Shown piece by piece: positions 49,441-58,793 of a stretch of 64,000 nt of DNA; the first letter of the stretch is position 1, and the number at the start of each line of letters is the position of its first letter. A program made the position numbers and the translations under genes. The notes beneath the pieces were generated by a model, which was not told where the DNA came from, ran no database searches, and saw only the letters and a program-made list of their open reading frames with translations. Source of the DNA: Clavibacter michiganensis subsp. insidiosus (GTDB lineage: Bacteria > Actinomycetota > Actinomycetes > Actinomycetales > Microbacteriaceae); assembly GCF_002240565.1 (NCBI RefSeq), contig NZ_MZMO01000001.1, positions 1,488,001 through 1,552,000 on the forward strand. The letters are read 5' to 3'.

Positions 49441-50253
49441 TCAGCGCGCGGCGTTCTCCGCGTAATCGCCGATCTTGGCCGTGCGCATGATGCGCTCGAG
49501 CAGCTGGTCGAAGTTGCGCGACATCTCCTGCGCGCTCTCGCCGGGCCACACGTGCAGCGGCTTCGCGGCGCCCTGCGCCTGCTGGAGGGACGTGCGCTCG
49601 GGCAGCTGCGGGCTGAGGACGAGCGGGCCGAACATGTCGCGCAGCTCCTTGATGCGGAACTGGTGTTCCAGCGACTGCACGCGCGCGCGGTTGACGATGA
49701 TGCCGAGGGGCTGCAGGCGCGGCGAGAGGCCGCGGCGGATCTCCTCGATGGCGCGCAGCGCGCGGTCCGCGGCGGCGACGGAGAAGAGGCCGGGCTCGGT
49801 GACGACCGTGACGCGGTCGCTGGCCGCCCACGCGGTGCGCGTGAGGGCGTTGAGGGACGGCGCGCAGTCGATGAGCACGAGGTCGTAGTCGGCCTCGACG
49901 TTCGCGAGGGCCTCCTCGAGCTTCCATATGTCGCGGATGCTGGGGTGCGGGCCGTCGAAGTTGATGGCGGACGGGCTGCCGATCATGACGTCGATGGTGC
50001 CGGTGCGCCCCTTGGTCCAGCCGCTGGGCGCGATGGCCGCGCGCACGATCTTCTCCTTGGGGGAGGCGAGCACGTCGGCGACGTTGAGATGGCCGGCGAC
50101 CTGGATGTCCATGCCCGTGGACACGTCGGCCTGCGGATCGAGGTCGACCACGAGGGTCCTCAAGCCGCGGGAGAAGGCGGCGGACGCCAGTCCCAGGGTC
50201 ACTGTGGTCTTTCCCACGCCCCCCTTGAGGGAGCTGACGCTCAGTACATGCAC
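49441..50253 (-). CDS. ParA/MinD-family ATPase
   Basis: A 270-residue ATPase. The deviant Walker A SSLKGGVGKTTVTLGLAS is at the very N-terminus, LVVDLDPQADVSTG is switch I, and DYDLVLIDCAPSLN is Walker B/switch II. No parB or centromere-like repeat is near, so it is probably an orphan positioning ATPase rather than the chromosomal ParA. GTG at 50253 is supported by a TAGCCT box 7 nt upstream (leaderless). The frame is open further upstream but into the shadow of pyc. Confidence 0.82.
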   Translation of the reverse strand: MHVLSVSSLKGGVGKTTVTLGLASAAFSRGLRTLVVDLDPQADVSTGMDIQVAGHLNVADVLASPKEKIVRAAIAPSGWTKGRTGTIDVMIGSPSAINFDGPHPSIRDIWKLEEALANVEADYDLVLIDCAPSLNALTRTAWAASDRVTVVTEPGLFSVAAADRALRAIEEIRRGLSPRLQPLGIIVNRARVQSLEHQFRIKELRDMFGPLVLSPQLPERTSLQQAQGAAKPLHVWPGESAQEMSRNFDQLLERIMRTAKIGDYAENAAR

Positions 50254-50260
50254 GTGGGAG

Positions 50261-50266
50261 AGGCTA
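50261..50266 (-). promoter_or_regulatory. -10 box TAGCCT, leaderless start
   Basis: TAGCCT on the minus strand ends 7 nt before the GTG at 50253. Confidence 0.5.
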
Positions 50267-50332
50267 CCGTCGATACTCTGGGAAGACCTAAACGCGGGGG
50301 TGCCCGAGCCCCATACGACGAGAGGCCCCGCC

Positions 50333-53300
50333 ATGTTCGAGAAGATCCTGGTCGCCAACCGCGGGGAGATCGCGATCCGCGCGTTCCGGGCCGCCGTCGA
50401 GCTGGGCGCCCGCACGGTGGCCGTCTACCCGCACGAGGACCGGCACTCGCTGCACCGCCTCAAGGCGGACGAGGCGTACCTCATCGGCGAGGAGGGGCAC
50501 CCGGTCCGGGCCTACCTCGACGTCGACGAGATCATCCGCGTGGCGAAGGAGTCGGGCGCCGACGCGATCTACCCGGGGTACGGCTTCCTCTCCGAGAACC
50601 CCGACCTCGCGCGTGCCGCGGCGGCGAACGGCATCGTCTTCATCGGCCCCGACGCCGGCGTGCTCGAGATGACGGGCAACAAGGTCACGGCGAAGGAGCA
50701 CGCGACCGCGGCCGGGGTGCCGGTCCTCGCGTCGACGCCGCCGTCCACCGACGTCGACCTGCTGCTCGAGCAGGCCGCGGGCATCGGCTTCCCGATCTTC
50801 GCCAAGGCCGTCGCGGGCGGCGGCGGCCGCGGCATGCGGCGCGTCGAGCGGGCGGAGGACCTCGAGGACGCCCTCCGGGCCGCCATGCGCGAGGCGGACA
50901 GCGCGTTCGGCGATCCGACCATGTTCCTCGAGCAGGCCGTGCTCCGGCCCCGGCACATCGAGGTGCAGGTCCTCGCGGACGCCGCGGGGGAGACCGTGCA
51001 CCTCTTCGAGCGCGACTGCTCGGTGCAGCGCCGGCACCAGAAGGTCGTGGAGATCGCGCCGGCGCCGAACCTGGATCCCGCGATCCGCGACGCCATGCAC
51101 GCGCACGCGATCGCCTTCGCCCGGAGCATCGGATACGTCAACGCCGGGACGGTCGAGTTCCTGCTGGACACCGACGGGCCGCGTGCGGGACAGCACGTCT
51201 TCATCGAGATGAACCCGCGCATCCAGGTCGAGCACACCGTGACCGAGGAGGTCACCGACGTCGACCTCGTGCAGTCGCAGATGCGCATCGCGGCGGGGGA
51301 GACGCTCGCGGAGCTCGGCCTCCGCCAGGACGCGATCGTGCTGCGCGGCGCGGCGCTCCAGTGCCGCATCACGACGGAGGACCCCGCCCAGGGCTTCCGC
51401 CCGGACACGGGCAAGATCACGACGTACCGGTCGCCGGGCGGCGGCGGGATCCGCATCGACGGCGGCACGGTCGCGACGGGCGCGCAGATCAGCCCCCACT
51501 TCGACTCGATGCTCGCGAAGCTCACGTGCCGCGGGCGCGACTTCCCGTCGGCGGTCACGCGGGCCAAGCGCGCCCTGGCCGAGTTCCGGATCCGCGGCGT
51601 CTCCACGAACATCCCGTTCCTCCAGGGCGTGCTCGACGACCCCGACTTCCAGGCGGGCGACATCAGCACGTCCTTCGTCGACGAGCGGCCGGGCCTCGTG
51701 CGCAGCAACGTGTCGAAGGACCGCGGGACGAAGATCCTCAACTGGCTGGCCGACGTCACCGTCAACCAGCCGAACGGTCCCCGCACGGCGGTGGTCCGGC
51801 CCGCCGACAAGCTGCCCGACGTCGACCTCCGGCAGCCGGCGCCCGCGGGATCCCGCCAGCGGCTCCTCGAGCTCGGCCCGCGCGGCTTCGCCGACGCCCT
51901 CCGCGCGCAGACCGCCCTCGCCGTCACCGAGACGACCTTCCGCGACGCGCACCAGTCGCTGCTCGCGACGCGCGTGCGCACGCGCGACCTCGTGGCCGTC
52001 GCCCCGTACGTCGCGCGCACGACGCCCGAGCTCCTCTCCGTCGAGGCCTGGGGCGGGGCCACCTACGACGTCGCGCTCCGCTTCCTCGGCGAGGACCCGT
52101 GGGAGCGGCTCGCGTCGCTCCGCGAGGCGCTGCCGAACGTCGCGATCCAGATGCTGCTGCGCGGCGCCAACACCGTCGGCTACACGCCGTACCCCACCGA
52201 GGTCACGGACGCGTTCGTGCAGGAGGCGGCGGCCACCGGCGTCGACGTCTTCCGCATCTTCGACGCGCTCAACGACGTCGAGCGGATGCGGCCCGCCATC
52301 GACTCCGTGCTCGCGACCGGCACCACCGTGGCCGAGGTCGCCCTCTGCTACACGGGCAACCTGCTGGATCCCGCCGAGGACCTCTACACGCTCGACTACT
52401 ACCTCGGCCTCGCCGAGCGCAGCGTGGCGGCTGGCGCGCACATCCTCGCGATCAAGGACATGGCCGGGCTCCTCCGCCCCGCCGCGGCCGAGCGCCTCGT
52501 CACCGCGCTGCGGCGCGACTTCGACCTGCCGGTGCACGTGCACACGCACGACACCGCGGGCGGCCAGCTCGCGACCCTGCTGGCCGCGAGCCGCGCCGGG
52601 GCCGACGCGGTCGACGTCGCGAGCGCGCCCATGTCGGGCACGACGAGCCAGCCGTCGGCGTCCGCGCTCGTGGCGGCCCTCGCCGACACCGAGCGCGACA
52701 CGGGCCTCTCGCTCGACGCGGTCAGCGACCTCGAGCCGTACTGGGAGGCCGTGCGCCGCCTCTACCGGCCGTTCGAGTCCGGGTTGGCCGGCCCGACCGG
52801 GCGCGTGTACCGGCACGAGATCCCCGGTGGCCAGCTCTCGAACCTGCGGCAGCAGGCCATCGCCCTCGGCCTCGCCGACGACTTCGAGCTCATCGAGGAC
52901 ATGTACGCCGCGGCCGACCGGATCCTCGGCCGCATCCCCAAGGTCACGCCGTCGTCGAAGGTGGTCGGCGACCTCGCCCTCCAGCTGGCCGCCGCGAAGG
53001 CCGACCCGGCCGACTTCGAGCGGAACCCGCAGGACTACGACATCCCCGACTCGGTGGTCGGCTTCATGGCGGGCGAGCTCGGCGACCTGCCCGGCGGCTG
53101 GCCGGAGCCCTTCCGCACGCGCGTGCTCCAGGGCCGGGACGTGCGGATCGGCGTCACGCCGCTGTCCGCCGAGGACCGCGCCGCGCTCGAGCTGCCGGGC
53201 GCCGAACGACGCCGCACGCTCAACCGCCTGCTCTTCCCGCAGCCGACCGAGCAGTTCGAGACCATACGGGAGCTGTTCGGCGACCTCTCCGTGCTCGACA

Positions 53301-53734
53301 CGGACGACTACCTGCACGGCCTCCGCCCGGGCCAGGAGCACGCGGTGCGGATCAGCCGGGGCGTCGAGGTCCTCATCGCCCTGGAGGCCGTGGGCGACGC
53401 CGACGAGTCGGGCATGCGCACCGTCATGGTCGTCATGAACGGGCAGCTCCGCCCGGTGTTCGTGCGCGACCGCGGCATCGCCGTCACCACGACAGCAGCC
53501 GAGCGCGGGGACCCGGCGAAGCCCGGCCACGTGTCGGCGCCGTTCTCCGGGGTCGTCACGCTCAAGGTCGAGGAGGGCCAGGTCGTCGCCGCCGGCCAGC
53601 CGGTCGCGTCCATCGAGGCGATGAAGATGGAGGCGGCCATCACGTCGCCCGTCGCGGGCCGCGTGGCGCGCCTCGCGGTCCCCACCACCCAGCAGGTCGA
53701 CGCGGGCGACCTGCTCGTGGTCGTCGAGCCCTAG
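50333..53734 (+). CDS. pyc: Pyruvate carboxylase
   Basis: A 1,133-residue enzyme carboxylating pyruvate to oxaloacetate with ATP and biotin. Biotin carboxylase domain: FEKILVANRGEIAIRAFRA, AVAGGGGRGMRRV (ATP-grasp), ERDCSVQRRHQKVVE and EMNPRIQVEHTVTE. Carboxyltransferase domain: TTFRDAHQSLLATRVRT, EAWGGATYDVALRFL, HTHDTAGGQ. C-terminal biotinyl domain: IEAMKMEAAI with biotinyl-Lys1098, 35 residues from the end as usual. All domains lie in one chain, so this is Pyc and not an acyl-CoA carboxylase. It is followed 15 nt later by mtr. Confidence 0.95.
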   Translation: MFEKILVANRGEIAIRAFRAAVELGARTVAVYPHEDRHSLHRLKADEAYLIGEEGHPVRAYLDVDEIIRVAKESGADAIYPGYGFLSENPDLARAAAANGIVFIGPDAGVLEMTGNKVTAKEHATAAGVPVLASTPPSTDVDLLLEQAAGIGFPIFAKAVAGGGGRGMRRVERAEDLEDALRAAMREADSAFGDPTMFLEQAVLRPRHIEVQVLADAAGETVHLFERDCSVQRRHQKVVEIAPAPNLDPAIRDAMHAHAIAFARSIGYVNAGTVEFLLDTDGPRAGQHVFIEMNPRIQVEHTVTEEVTDVDLVQSQMRIAAGETLAELGLRQDAIVLRGAALQCRITTEDPAQGFRPDTGKITTYRSPGGGGIRIDGGTVATGAQISPHFDSMLAKLTCRGRDFPSAVTRAKRALAEFRIRGVSTNIPFLQGVLDDPDFQAGDISTSFVDERPGLVRSNVSKDRGTKILNWLADVTVNQPNGPRTAVVRPADKLPDVDLRQPAPAGSRQRLLELGPRGFADALRAQTALAVTETTFRDAHQSLLATRVRTRDLVAVAPYVARTTPELLSVEAWGGATYDVALRFLGEDPWERLASLREALPNVAIQMLLRGANTVGYTPYPTEVTDAFVQEAAATGVDVFRIFDALNDVERMRPAIDSVLATGTTVAEVALCYTGNLLDPAEDLYTLDYYLGLAERSVAAGAHILAIKDMAGLLRPAAAERLVTALRRDFDLPVHVHTHDTAGGQLATLLAASRAGADAVDVASAPMSGTTSQPSASALVAALADTERDTGLSLDAVSDLEPYWEAVRRLYRPFESGLAGPTGRVYRHEIPGGQLSNLRQQAIALGLADDFELIEDMYAAADRILGRIPKVTPSSKVVGDLALQLAAAKADPADFERNPQDYDIPDSVVGFMAGELGDLPGGWPEPFRTRVLQGRDVRIGVTPLSAEDRAALELPGAERRRTLNRLLFPQPTEQFETIRELFGDLSVLDTDDYLHGLRPGQEHAVRISRGVEVLIALEAVGDADESGMRTVMVVMNGQLRPVFVRDRGIAVTTTAAERGDPAKPGHVSAPFSGVVTLKVEEGQVVAAGQPVASIEAMKMEAAITSPVAGRVARLAVPTTQQVDAGDLLVVVEP

Positions 53735-53749
53735 GAGAAGAGCCACCAC

Positions 53750-55222
53750 ATGACGGACGCGCAGCAGGACCCGCAGCAGGACGAGCACTACGACCTCGTG
53801 ATCGTGGGGGCCGGATCCGGCAACTCGATCGTCGACGAGCGCTTCGCCGACCAGCGCGTGCTGCTCGTCGACGACGGCGAGCACTTCGGCGGCACCTGCC
53901 TCAACGCGGGCTGCATCCCCACGAAGATGCTCGTGCACGTGGCGGACGTCGCGGCGGAGACGCGCGACGGCGCCGCGCTCGGCATCCGCGCGTCGGTGGA
54001 CGCCGTGGACTGGCCCGCGATCAGCGCACGCGTCTTCGGCCGCATCGACGCCATCAGCGAGGGCGGCCGCGAGTGGCGCGAGAGCGGCTCGGAGAACGTC
54101 ACGCTGCTGCGCGAGAGCGTCGGCTTCGAGGCGCCCGGGGTGCTCGTGTCGGCGAGCGGCCAGCGGATCACCGCCGACCGGATCGTGCTCGCGGCCGGCT
54201 CCCGCCCGCGGCCGCTGCAGGCCGTCTACGCACCCGACCCGGACATCCACGACTCCGACTCGATCATGCGCATCGCCGAGCTGCCGGCCTCGCTCCTCAT
54301 CGTCGGCGGCGGCTACGTCGCGGCCGAGTTCGCCCACGTGCTCAGCCACCTCGGCGTGCACGTGACGCAGGTCGCCCGCTCCGCGCACCTGCTCGGCAAC
54401 CTCGACGAGGACGTCTCGACGCGCTTCACGACGCTCGCGCGCACGCAGTGGGACGTCATCACCGACTGCGAGGTCGAGGAGATCGAGCGCGACGGCGACG
54501 TGCTCCGGTCGCGCCTCGCCTCCGGCCACCTGGTCGAGACGGAGGCCGTGCTGGTCGCCCTCGGCCGCGTCCCCAACACCGACACGCTCGCGGTCGCGAA
54601 CGCGGGCTACGACCTGCACGACGACGGCCGCATCGTGGTCGACGACCGGCAGCGCGTGCTCGCGGGCGGCGAGCCGGTCCCCGGCGTCTTCGCGCTGGGC
54701 GACATCAGCGCCGACCACCAGCTCAAGCACGTCGCCAACCACCAGGCCCGCGTGGTGCAGCACAACCTCCTGCACCCGGAGGACGTGATCGGCGGAGCTC
54801 CCGGGCCCGTGCCGCAGGCGGTCTTCTCGCGCCCCCAGATCGGCTCGTTCGGCCTCACGGAGGCGGAGGCGCGCGCGGCCGGACCCGTCGTCACGATCGA
54901 GCAGCCGTACTCGTCCACCGCGTGGGGCTGGGCGCTCGAGGACACGACCTCGTTCTGCAAGCTCGTGCTGGATCCGCGCGACGGCGGCACGCTCCTCGGC
55001 GCGCACATCATCGGCTCGGACTCCGCGGCGCTGATCCAGCCGCTCCTCATGGCCGCGAGCCTCGGCCACCCGGTGACGGGCCTCGCCCGCGCGCAGTACT
55101 GGCCGCACCCGGCCGTGACGGAGATCGTCGAGAACGCGCTGCTCGCCGCTGAGTCGGCGGTGGCCGACTGGGCACGGGAGAATGGCCAGGGCGAGGCGCC
55201 CGCGGGGGCCGGTCGATCCTGA
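53750..55222 (+). CDS. mtr: Mycothione reductase
   Basis: A 490-residue FAD disulfide reductase. The N-terminal FAD motif is LVIVGAGSGNSIVD, with redox-active GGTCLNAGCIPTK. The NADPH motif is LLIVGGGYVAAEFA, FALGDISADHQLKHVAN binds FAD, and the C-terminal interface has QYWPHPAVTEIVENAL with the catalytic His-Pro. GSGNSI rather than GSGGY separates mycothione reductase from lipoamide or glutathione reductases. It keeps mycothiol reduced, which itself marks the host as an actinobacterium. Confidence 0.88.
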   Translation: MTDAQQDPQQDEHYDLVIVGAGSGNSIVDERFADQRVLLVDDGEHFGGTCLNAGCIPTKMLVHVADVAAETRDGAALGIRASVDAVDWPAISARVFGRIDAISEGGREWRESGSENVTLLRESVGFEAPGVLVSASGQRITADRIVLAAGSRPRPLQAVYAPDPDIHDSDSIMRIAELPASLLIVGGGYVAAEFAHVLSHLGVHVTQVARSAHLLGNLDEDVSTRFTTLARTQWDVITDCEVEEIERDGDVLRSRLASGHLVETEAVLVALGRVPNTDTLAVANAGYDLHDDGRIVVDDRQRVLAGGEPVPGVFALGDISADHQLKHVANHQARVVQHNLLHPEDVIGGAPGPVPQAVFSRPQIGSFGLTEAEARAAGPVVTIEQPYSSTAWGWALEDTTSFCKLVLDPRDGGTLLGAHIIGSDSAALIQPLLMAASLGHPVTGLARAQYWPHPAVTEIVENALLAAESAVADWARENGQGEAPAGAGRS

Positions 55223-55256
55223 CCCGCCGCCGATCGAGGACCCACGGAAGCAGAGA

Positions 55257-55748
55257 ATGACTGAACGACAGATCCGCCTGTTCGGCGATCCGGTGCTGAA
55301 GACCGTCTCCTCGGAGATCCACGAGATCGACGAGGGCGTGCGCGCCCTGGTCGAGGACCTCCTCGACAGCGTGCGGCCCGATGGCCGCGCCGGGGTGGCC
55401 GCCGCGCAGATCGGCGTGAACCTCCGCGCCTTCAGCTACAACGTGGGGCCGGCGTTCGGCTACGTCCTCAACCCCGTCATCGAGGAGCTGCGCGGCGAGG
55501 CCGTCCTCGTCGACGAGGGCTGCCTCTCGGTGCCGGGCCTCTGGTTCCCCACCATGCGCCACCCCCAGGCCGTCATCTCGGGGCTCGACCTCGACGGGAA
55601 GCCCGTCCGCATCGAGGGCACGGGCGTGCTCGCGCAGGCCTTCCAGCACGAGGTCGACCACCTCGACGGCCTGGTGTACCTGGACCGGCTCGACAAGCAG
55701 CGCCGCCGCGAGGCCATGAAGCAGGTGCGCGAGTCCGACTGGTTCTGA
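55257..55748 (+). CDS. def: Peptide deformylase
   Basis: A 163-residue metalloenzyme that removes formyl from nascent protein N-termini. All three motifs are present: GVAAAQIGV (motif 1, GLAA variant), EGCLSVPG with metal ligand Cys89, and QHEVDHLDG with HEVDH at 131-135. The ATG at 55257 follows GGAAG; MTERQIRLFGDPVLK is a normal start for the family. Confidence 0.93.
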   Translation: MTERQIRLFGDPVLKTVSSEIHEIDEGVRALVEDLLDSVRPDGRAGVAAAQIGVNLRAFSYNVGPAFGYVLNPVIEELRGEAVLVDEGCLSVPGLWFPTMRHPQAVISGLDLDGKPVRIEGTGVLAQAFQHEVDHLDGLVYLDRLDKQRRREAMKQVRESDWF

Positions 55749-55755
55749 CCGCGCC

Positions 55756-55783
55756 GTCGGCCCGCGCGCTCGCGCGGGCCGAC
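55756..55783. terminator. Strong bidirectional hairpin between def and fadD
   Basis: A perfect 13-bp inverted repeat (55756-55768 with 55771-55783) lies between the convergent stops. Confidence 0.65.
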
Positions 55784-55791
55784 GCCCGGGA

Positions 55792-57618
55792 TCAGTGGAC
55801 GAGCGAGTGCCCCTCGGTCGTCGGCGCCGCCTCGTAGATCCGGGTGATCACGTCGGCGAAGGCCTCGAGCACCACCTGGCGCTTGATGCTGAGCTTCGGC
55901 GTGAGGTGGCCTGCCGCCTCCGTGAGCTCCACCGGCAGCACGACGAACTTGCGGATGGACTCCGCGCGCGACACCGTCGCGTTGGCCGCGTCCACCGCGC
56001 GCTGCACCTCGGCGAGCACCGCCGGGTTCTGCGACGCCTGCTCGAGCGTCATGGCGGGGTCCTGCCCGTTGTTGGCCAGCCAGACCTTGAGCATCTCCGG
56101 ATCCAGGGTGATGAGCGCCGAGATGAACGGCCGTCGGTCGCCCGCCACCACGACCTGCCCGACGAGCGGGTTCGCGCGGATGGGGTCCTCGAGCGCGGCC
56201 GGCGCGACGTTCTTGCCGCCGGCGGTGACGATGATCTCCTTCTTCCGGCCCGTGATCGTGAGGTAGCCGTCGGCGTCGTAGCTGCCGAGGTCGCCCGTGC
56301 GGAACCAGCCGTCGTCGAAGACGGCCGCGGTCGCCTCCTCGTCCTGCCAGTACCCGTCGAAGACGTTGACGCCCTTGACCTGGATCTCGCCCTCGTCGGT
56401 GATGCGGGTGGAGACGCCCGGCATCGCCGGACCCACCGTCCCGATGCGGAAGCCCTTCACGAGGTTCACGCTCACGGGCGCCGTGGTCTCGGTGAGGCCG
56501 TAGCCCTCGAGGATCGTGAGGCCGAGCGACCGGTAGAAGTGCCCGAGCCGGAGGCCGAGCGGCGCGGATCCGCTGACCGCGAAGCGCACGCGCCCGCCCA
56601 TCGCCTGGCGGATCTTGGAGTACACGAGCGCGTCGAAGAGCTTGTACTGGAGCTTCAGCGCGAGCGGCACGGAGCCGGCGTCGACGGCGACCGAGTGCGC
56701 GTACGCGACCTCGGCGGCCTTCCGGAAGACCTTCCCGCGGCCGGCGCCCTCGGCCTTCTGCTCCGAGGAGTTGTAGACCTTCTCGAAGACGCGCGGGACC
56801 GCGAGAAGGAACGTCGGCTGGAAGGACGCGAGCGCGGGCAGGAGCTGGGTCGTGTCGGCCTGGTGCCCGGTCTTCACGCCCGCCTGCACGTTGAGGATGG
56901 AGATGAAGCGCGCGAACACGTGCGCCGTCGTGATGAACAGGAGCGTGGACGCGCCGACCCGCACGACCTCCTCCATCGCGACCTCGGCGTTCCGCGCGAG
57001 CTCCACGAAGTTCGCGTGCGTGAGGATGCAGCCCTTCGGTCGGCCCGTCGTCCCCGACGTGTAGATGAGGGTCGCCATGTCCGAGCCGACCGCGATGTTC
57101 CGGCGGCGCTCGATCTCGGCGTCCGGCACGTCGACGCCCTGCTCGGCGAGCTTGTCCAGGTCGCCGAGGTCGATCTGCCAGACGCGGCGGACCGCGGGCA
57201 GCTCCGGGTGGACCTCGTCGAAGCGCGAGAAGTGCTCGGCGGACTCGAGGATCATCGCGACGCTGCCGGAGTCCTGCATGTTCCAGTGCACCTGGCCGGG
57301 GGAGGAGGTCTCGTACACGGGGACGAGGACGGCGCCGGCGAAGAACACCGCGAAGTCCACGAGCGTCCACTCGTAGCGCGTCCGGCACATCATGCCGATG
57401 CGCTCGCCCGGTTCGATCCCCGCGGCCACGAGGCCCTTCGCGAGGGCGACGACCTGCCGGTGGAACTCGGACGCCGTGACGTCGCTCCACCCGCCCGACC
57501 CGTCCGGCAGCGCGAACAGCGGAGCGTCCGGGCTCGTCCTCACGCGATGCACCAGGACGTCGGTGATGTTGTCGTCGGGTCTCGCCTCGACGACGGCGGG
57601 CATGGTGTGCTGTTCCAC
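55792..57618 (-). CDS. fadD: Long-chain fatty acid-CoA ligase (AMP-forming)
   Basis: A 608-residue adenylate-forming enzyme. Motifs: TLIYTSGTTGRPKG (ATP loop), LEGYGLTETTAPVS, GDLGSYDADGYLTITGRKKE (hinge), and KNVAPAALEDPI. Residues near the N-terminus (SEFHRQVVALAKGLVAAG, GMMCRTRYEWTLVDFA) are typical of long-chain synthetases. GTG at 57618 follows GAGGGAG 5 nt upstream. It activates fatty acids for lipid synthesis or degradation; the acyltransferase plsC lies close by. Confidence 0.88.
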   Translation of the reverse strand: MEQHTMPAVVEARPDDNITDVLVHRVRTSPDAPLFALPDGSGGWSDVTASEFHRQVVALAKGLVAAGIEPGERIGMMCRTRYEWTLVDFAVFFAGAVLVPVYETSSPGQVHWNMQDSGSVAMILESAEHFSRFDEVHPELPAVRRVWQIDLGDLDKLAEQGVDVPDAEIERRRNIAVGSDMATLIYTSGTTGRPKGCILTHANFVELARNAEVAMEEVVRVGASTLLFITTAHVFARFISILNVQAGVKTGHQADTTQLLPALASFQPTFLLAVPRVFEKVYNSSEQKAEGAGRGKVFRKAAEVAYAHSVAVDAGSVPLALKLQYKLFDALVYSKIRQAMGGRVRFAVSGSAPLGLRLGHFYRSLGLTILEGYGLTETTAPVSVNLVKGFRIGTVGPAMPGVSTRITDEGEIQVKGVNVFDGYWQDEEATAAVFDDGWFRTGDLGSYDADGYLTITGRKKEIIVTAGGKNVAPAALEDPIRANPLVGQVVVAGDRRPFISALITLDPEMLKVWLANNGQDPAMTLEQASQNPAVLAEVQRAVDAANATVSRAESIRKFVVLPVELTEAAGHLTPKLSIKRQVVLEAFADVITRIYEAAPTTEGHSLVH

Positions 57619-57749
57619 GGCAACTCCCTCGGTGCCGGAAATGGATGAGGCCAGCCTACGGGGCCGGCCCCCGCGGCGCTCGTCCCCGGTCGGGGGCGTC
57701 GGGCACGTCAGTAGGATCGACTGGCGAGACAGAGGGAAGGGCCCGCGGA

Positions 57750-58715
57750 GTGCATGCAATAGGGATCGACATCGGCGGGACCAAGATCGCGGGAGCGGTG
57801 GTCGACGAGCTCGGCGTCATCGCGGCGGAGGAGCGCACCCCCACGGAGGCGAGCAGCCCGGACGCGATCGTCGAGGCCGTCGTCGGCATGGTCGCGCGGC
57901 TCCGCGCGCAGCACCCCGACGTCGTGGCGGTCGGCGTGGCCGCGGCCGGCTTCATCGACGCCGCGCAGTCCACCGTCTACTACGCCCCCAACATCAACTG
58001 GCGCAACGAGCCGGTGCGGGAGAAGCTGCGCGGCCGGATCGACCTCCCCATCGTCATCGAGAACGACGCGAACGCCGCCGGCTGGGCCGAGTTCCGCTAC
58101 GGCGCCGGCCGCCTGGTCAGCGACATGGTCACGCTCACGATCGGCACGGGCGTGGGCGGCGCGATCGTCGCCGACGACCGGCTCTTCCGCGGCGGCTTCG
58201 GCGCGGGTGCCGAGCTCGGGCACATGCGCGTCGTGCCCGACGGCCTGCCGTGCGGCTGCGGCGCCCGCGGCTGCATCGAGCAGTACGGGTCCGGCCGCGC
58301 GCTCCTGCGCACCGCCGACGAGCTGGCCGACCTCGGCGGCACGCACGGCGAGGGCCTCGCCGCCCGCCGCCGCGAGGTGGGCACGCTGACCGGCCACGAC
58401 GTCAGCGACCTCATCCAGGCCGGCGACCCCGGCGCGCTGCTCGCCCTGCGTCGCCTCGGCGGCTGGCTCGGCGAGGCGGCCGCCAGCATCGGCGCGATCC
58501 TCGACCCGCAGATGTTCGTCATCGGCGGCGGCGTCGCGCAGGCGGGCGACCTACTGCTGGACCCGATCCGCGAGGCCTACCTCGCCCACCTCCCGGCCCG
58601 CGGGTACCACCCCGAGCCGGAGTTCCGCATCGCCGAGCTCGTCAACGACGCCGGCGTCGTGGGCGCGGCCGACCTCGCCCGACGTCACGCGACCGCGCTG
58701 CGCCACGGGGCCTGA
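57750..58715 (+). CDS. ROK-family glucokinase
   Basis: A 321-residue sugar kinase. GIDIGGTKIAGAVVDE is the phosphate-binding DxGxTxx motif. The ENDANAAGWAEFRYG region carries the catalytic Asp. GTGVGGAIV binds ATP, and CGCGARGCIEQYGSG is the ROK zinc-binding CxCGxxGCxE signature. It starts with GTG at 57750, GGGAAGG lying about 10 nt upstream, with a TAGGAT box at about 57713. Actinobacterial glucokinases of this type phosphorylate glucose in the cytoplasm. Confidence 0.86.
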   Translation: MHAIGIDIGGTKIAGAVVDELGVIAAEERTPTEASSPDAIVEAVVGMVARLRAQHPDVVAVGVAAAGFIDAAQSTVYYAPNINWRNEPVREKLRGRIDLPIVIENDANAAGWAEFRYGAGRLVSDMVTLTIGTGVGGAIVADDRLFRGGFGAGAELGHMRVVPDGLPCGCGARGCIEQYGSGRALLRTADELADLGGTHGEGLAARRREVGTLTGHDVSDLIQAGDPGALLALRRLGGWLGEAAASIGAILDPQMFVIGGGVAQAGDLLLDPIREAYLAHLPARGYHPEPEFRIAELVNDAGVVGAADLARRHATALRHGA

Positions 58716-58739
58716 GCCCGGCCGTCGGCCTGCGGGCTC
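58714..58739 (+). terminator. Weak hairpin after the glucokinase gene
   Basis: A 7-bp inverted repeat (GAGCCCG/CGGGCTC) begins within the stop codon region, with a 12-nt loop that can pair further. Moderate support only. Confidence 0.3.
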
Positions 58740-58793
58740 GCGCGTGCCGGTCCGCCTATGCTGGATGCGACCCCACCCGGAAGGTGACCGACG

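Noticed and set aside
49441..50253. Chromosome partition parA with parS sites
   Set aside because: No parB, gidB or parS-like inverted repeats nearby; the Walker A motif at the extreme N-terminus fits an orphan ParA/MinD ATPase.
50288..55108. 1,606-codon minus-strand open frame opposite pyc and mtr
   Set aside because: Antisense shadow; low-complexity Val/Arg/Ala product with no recognisable domain.
49552..55152. 1,866-codon plus-strand open frame overlapping pyc and mtr
   Set aside because: It is out of phase with two fully motif-supported enzymes and has an Arg/Ala/Gly-only composition.
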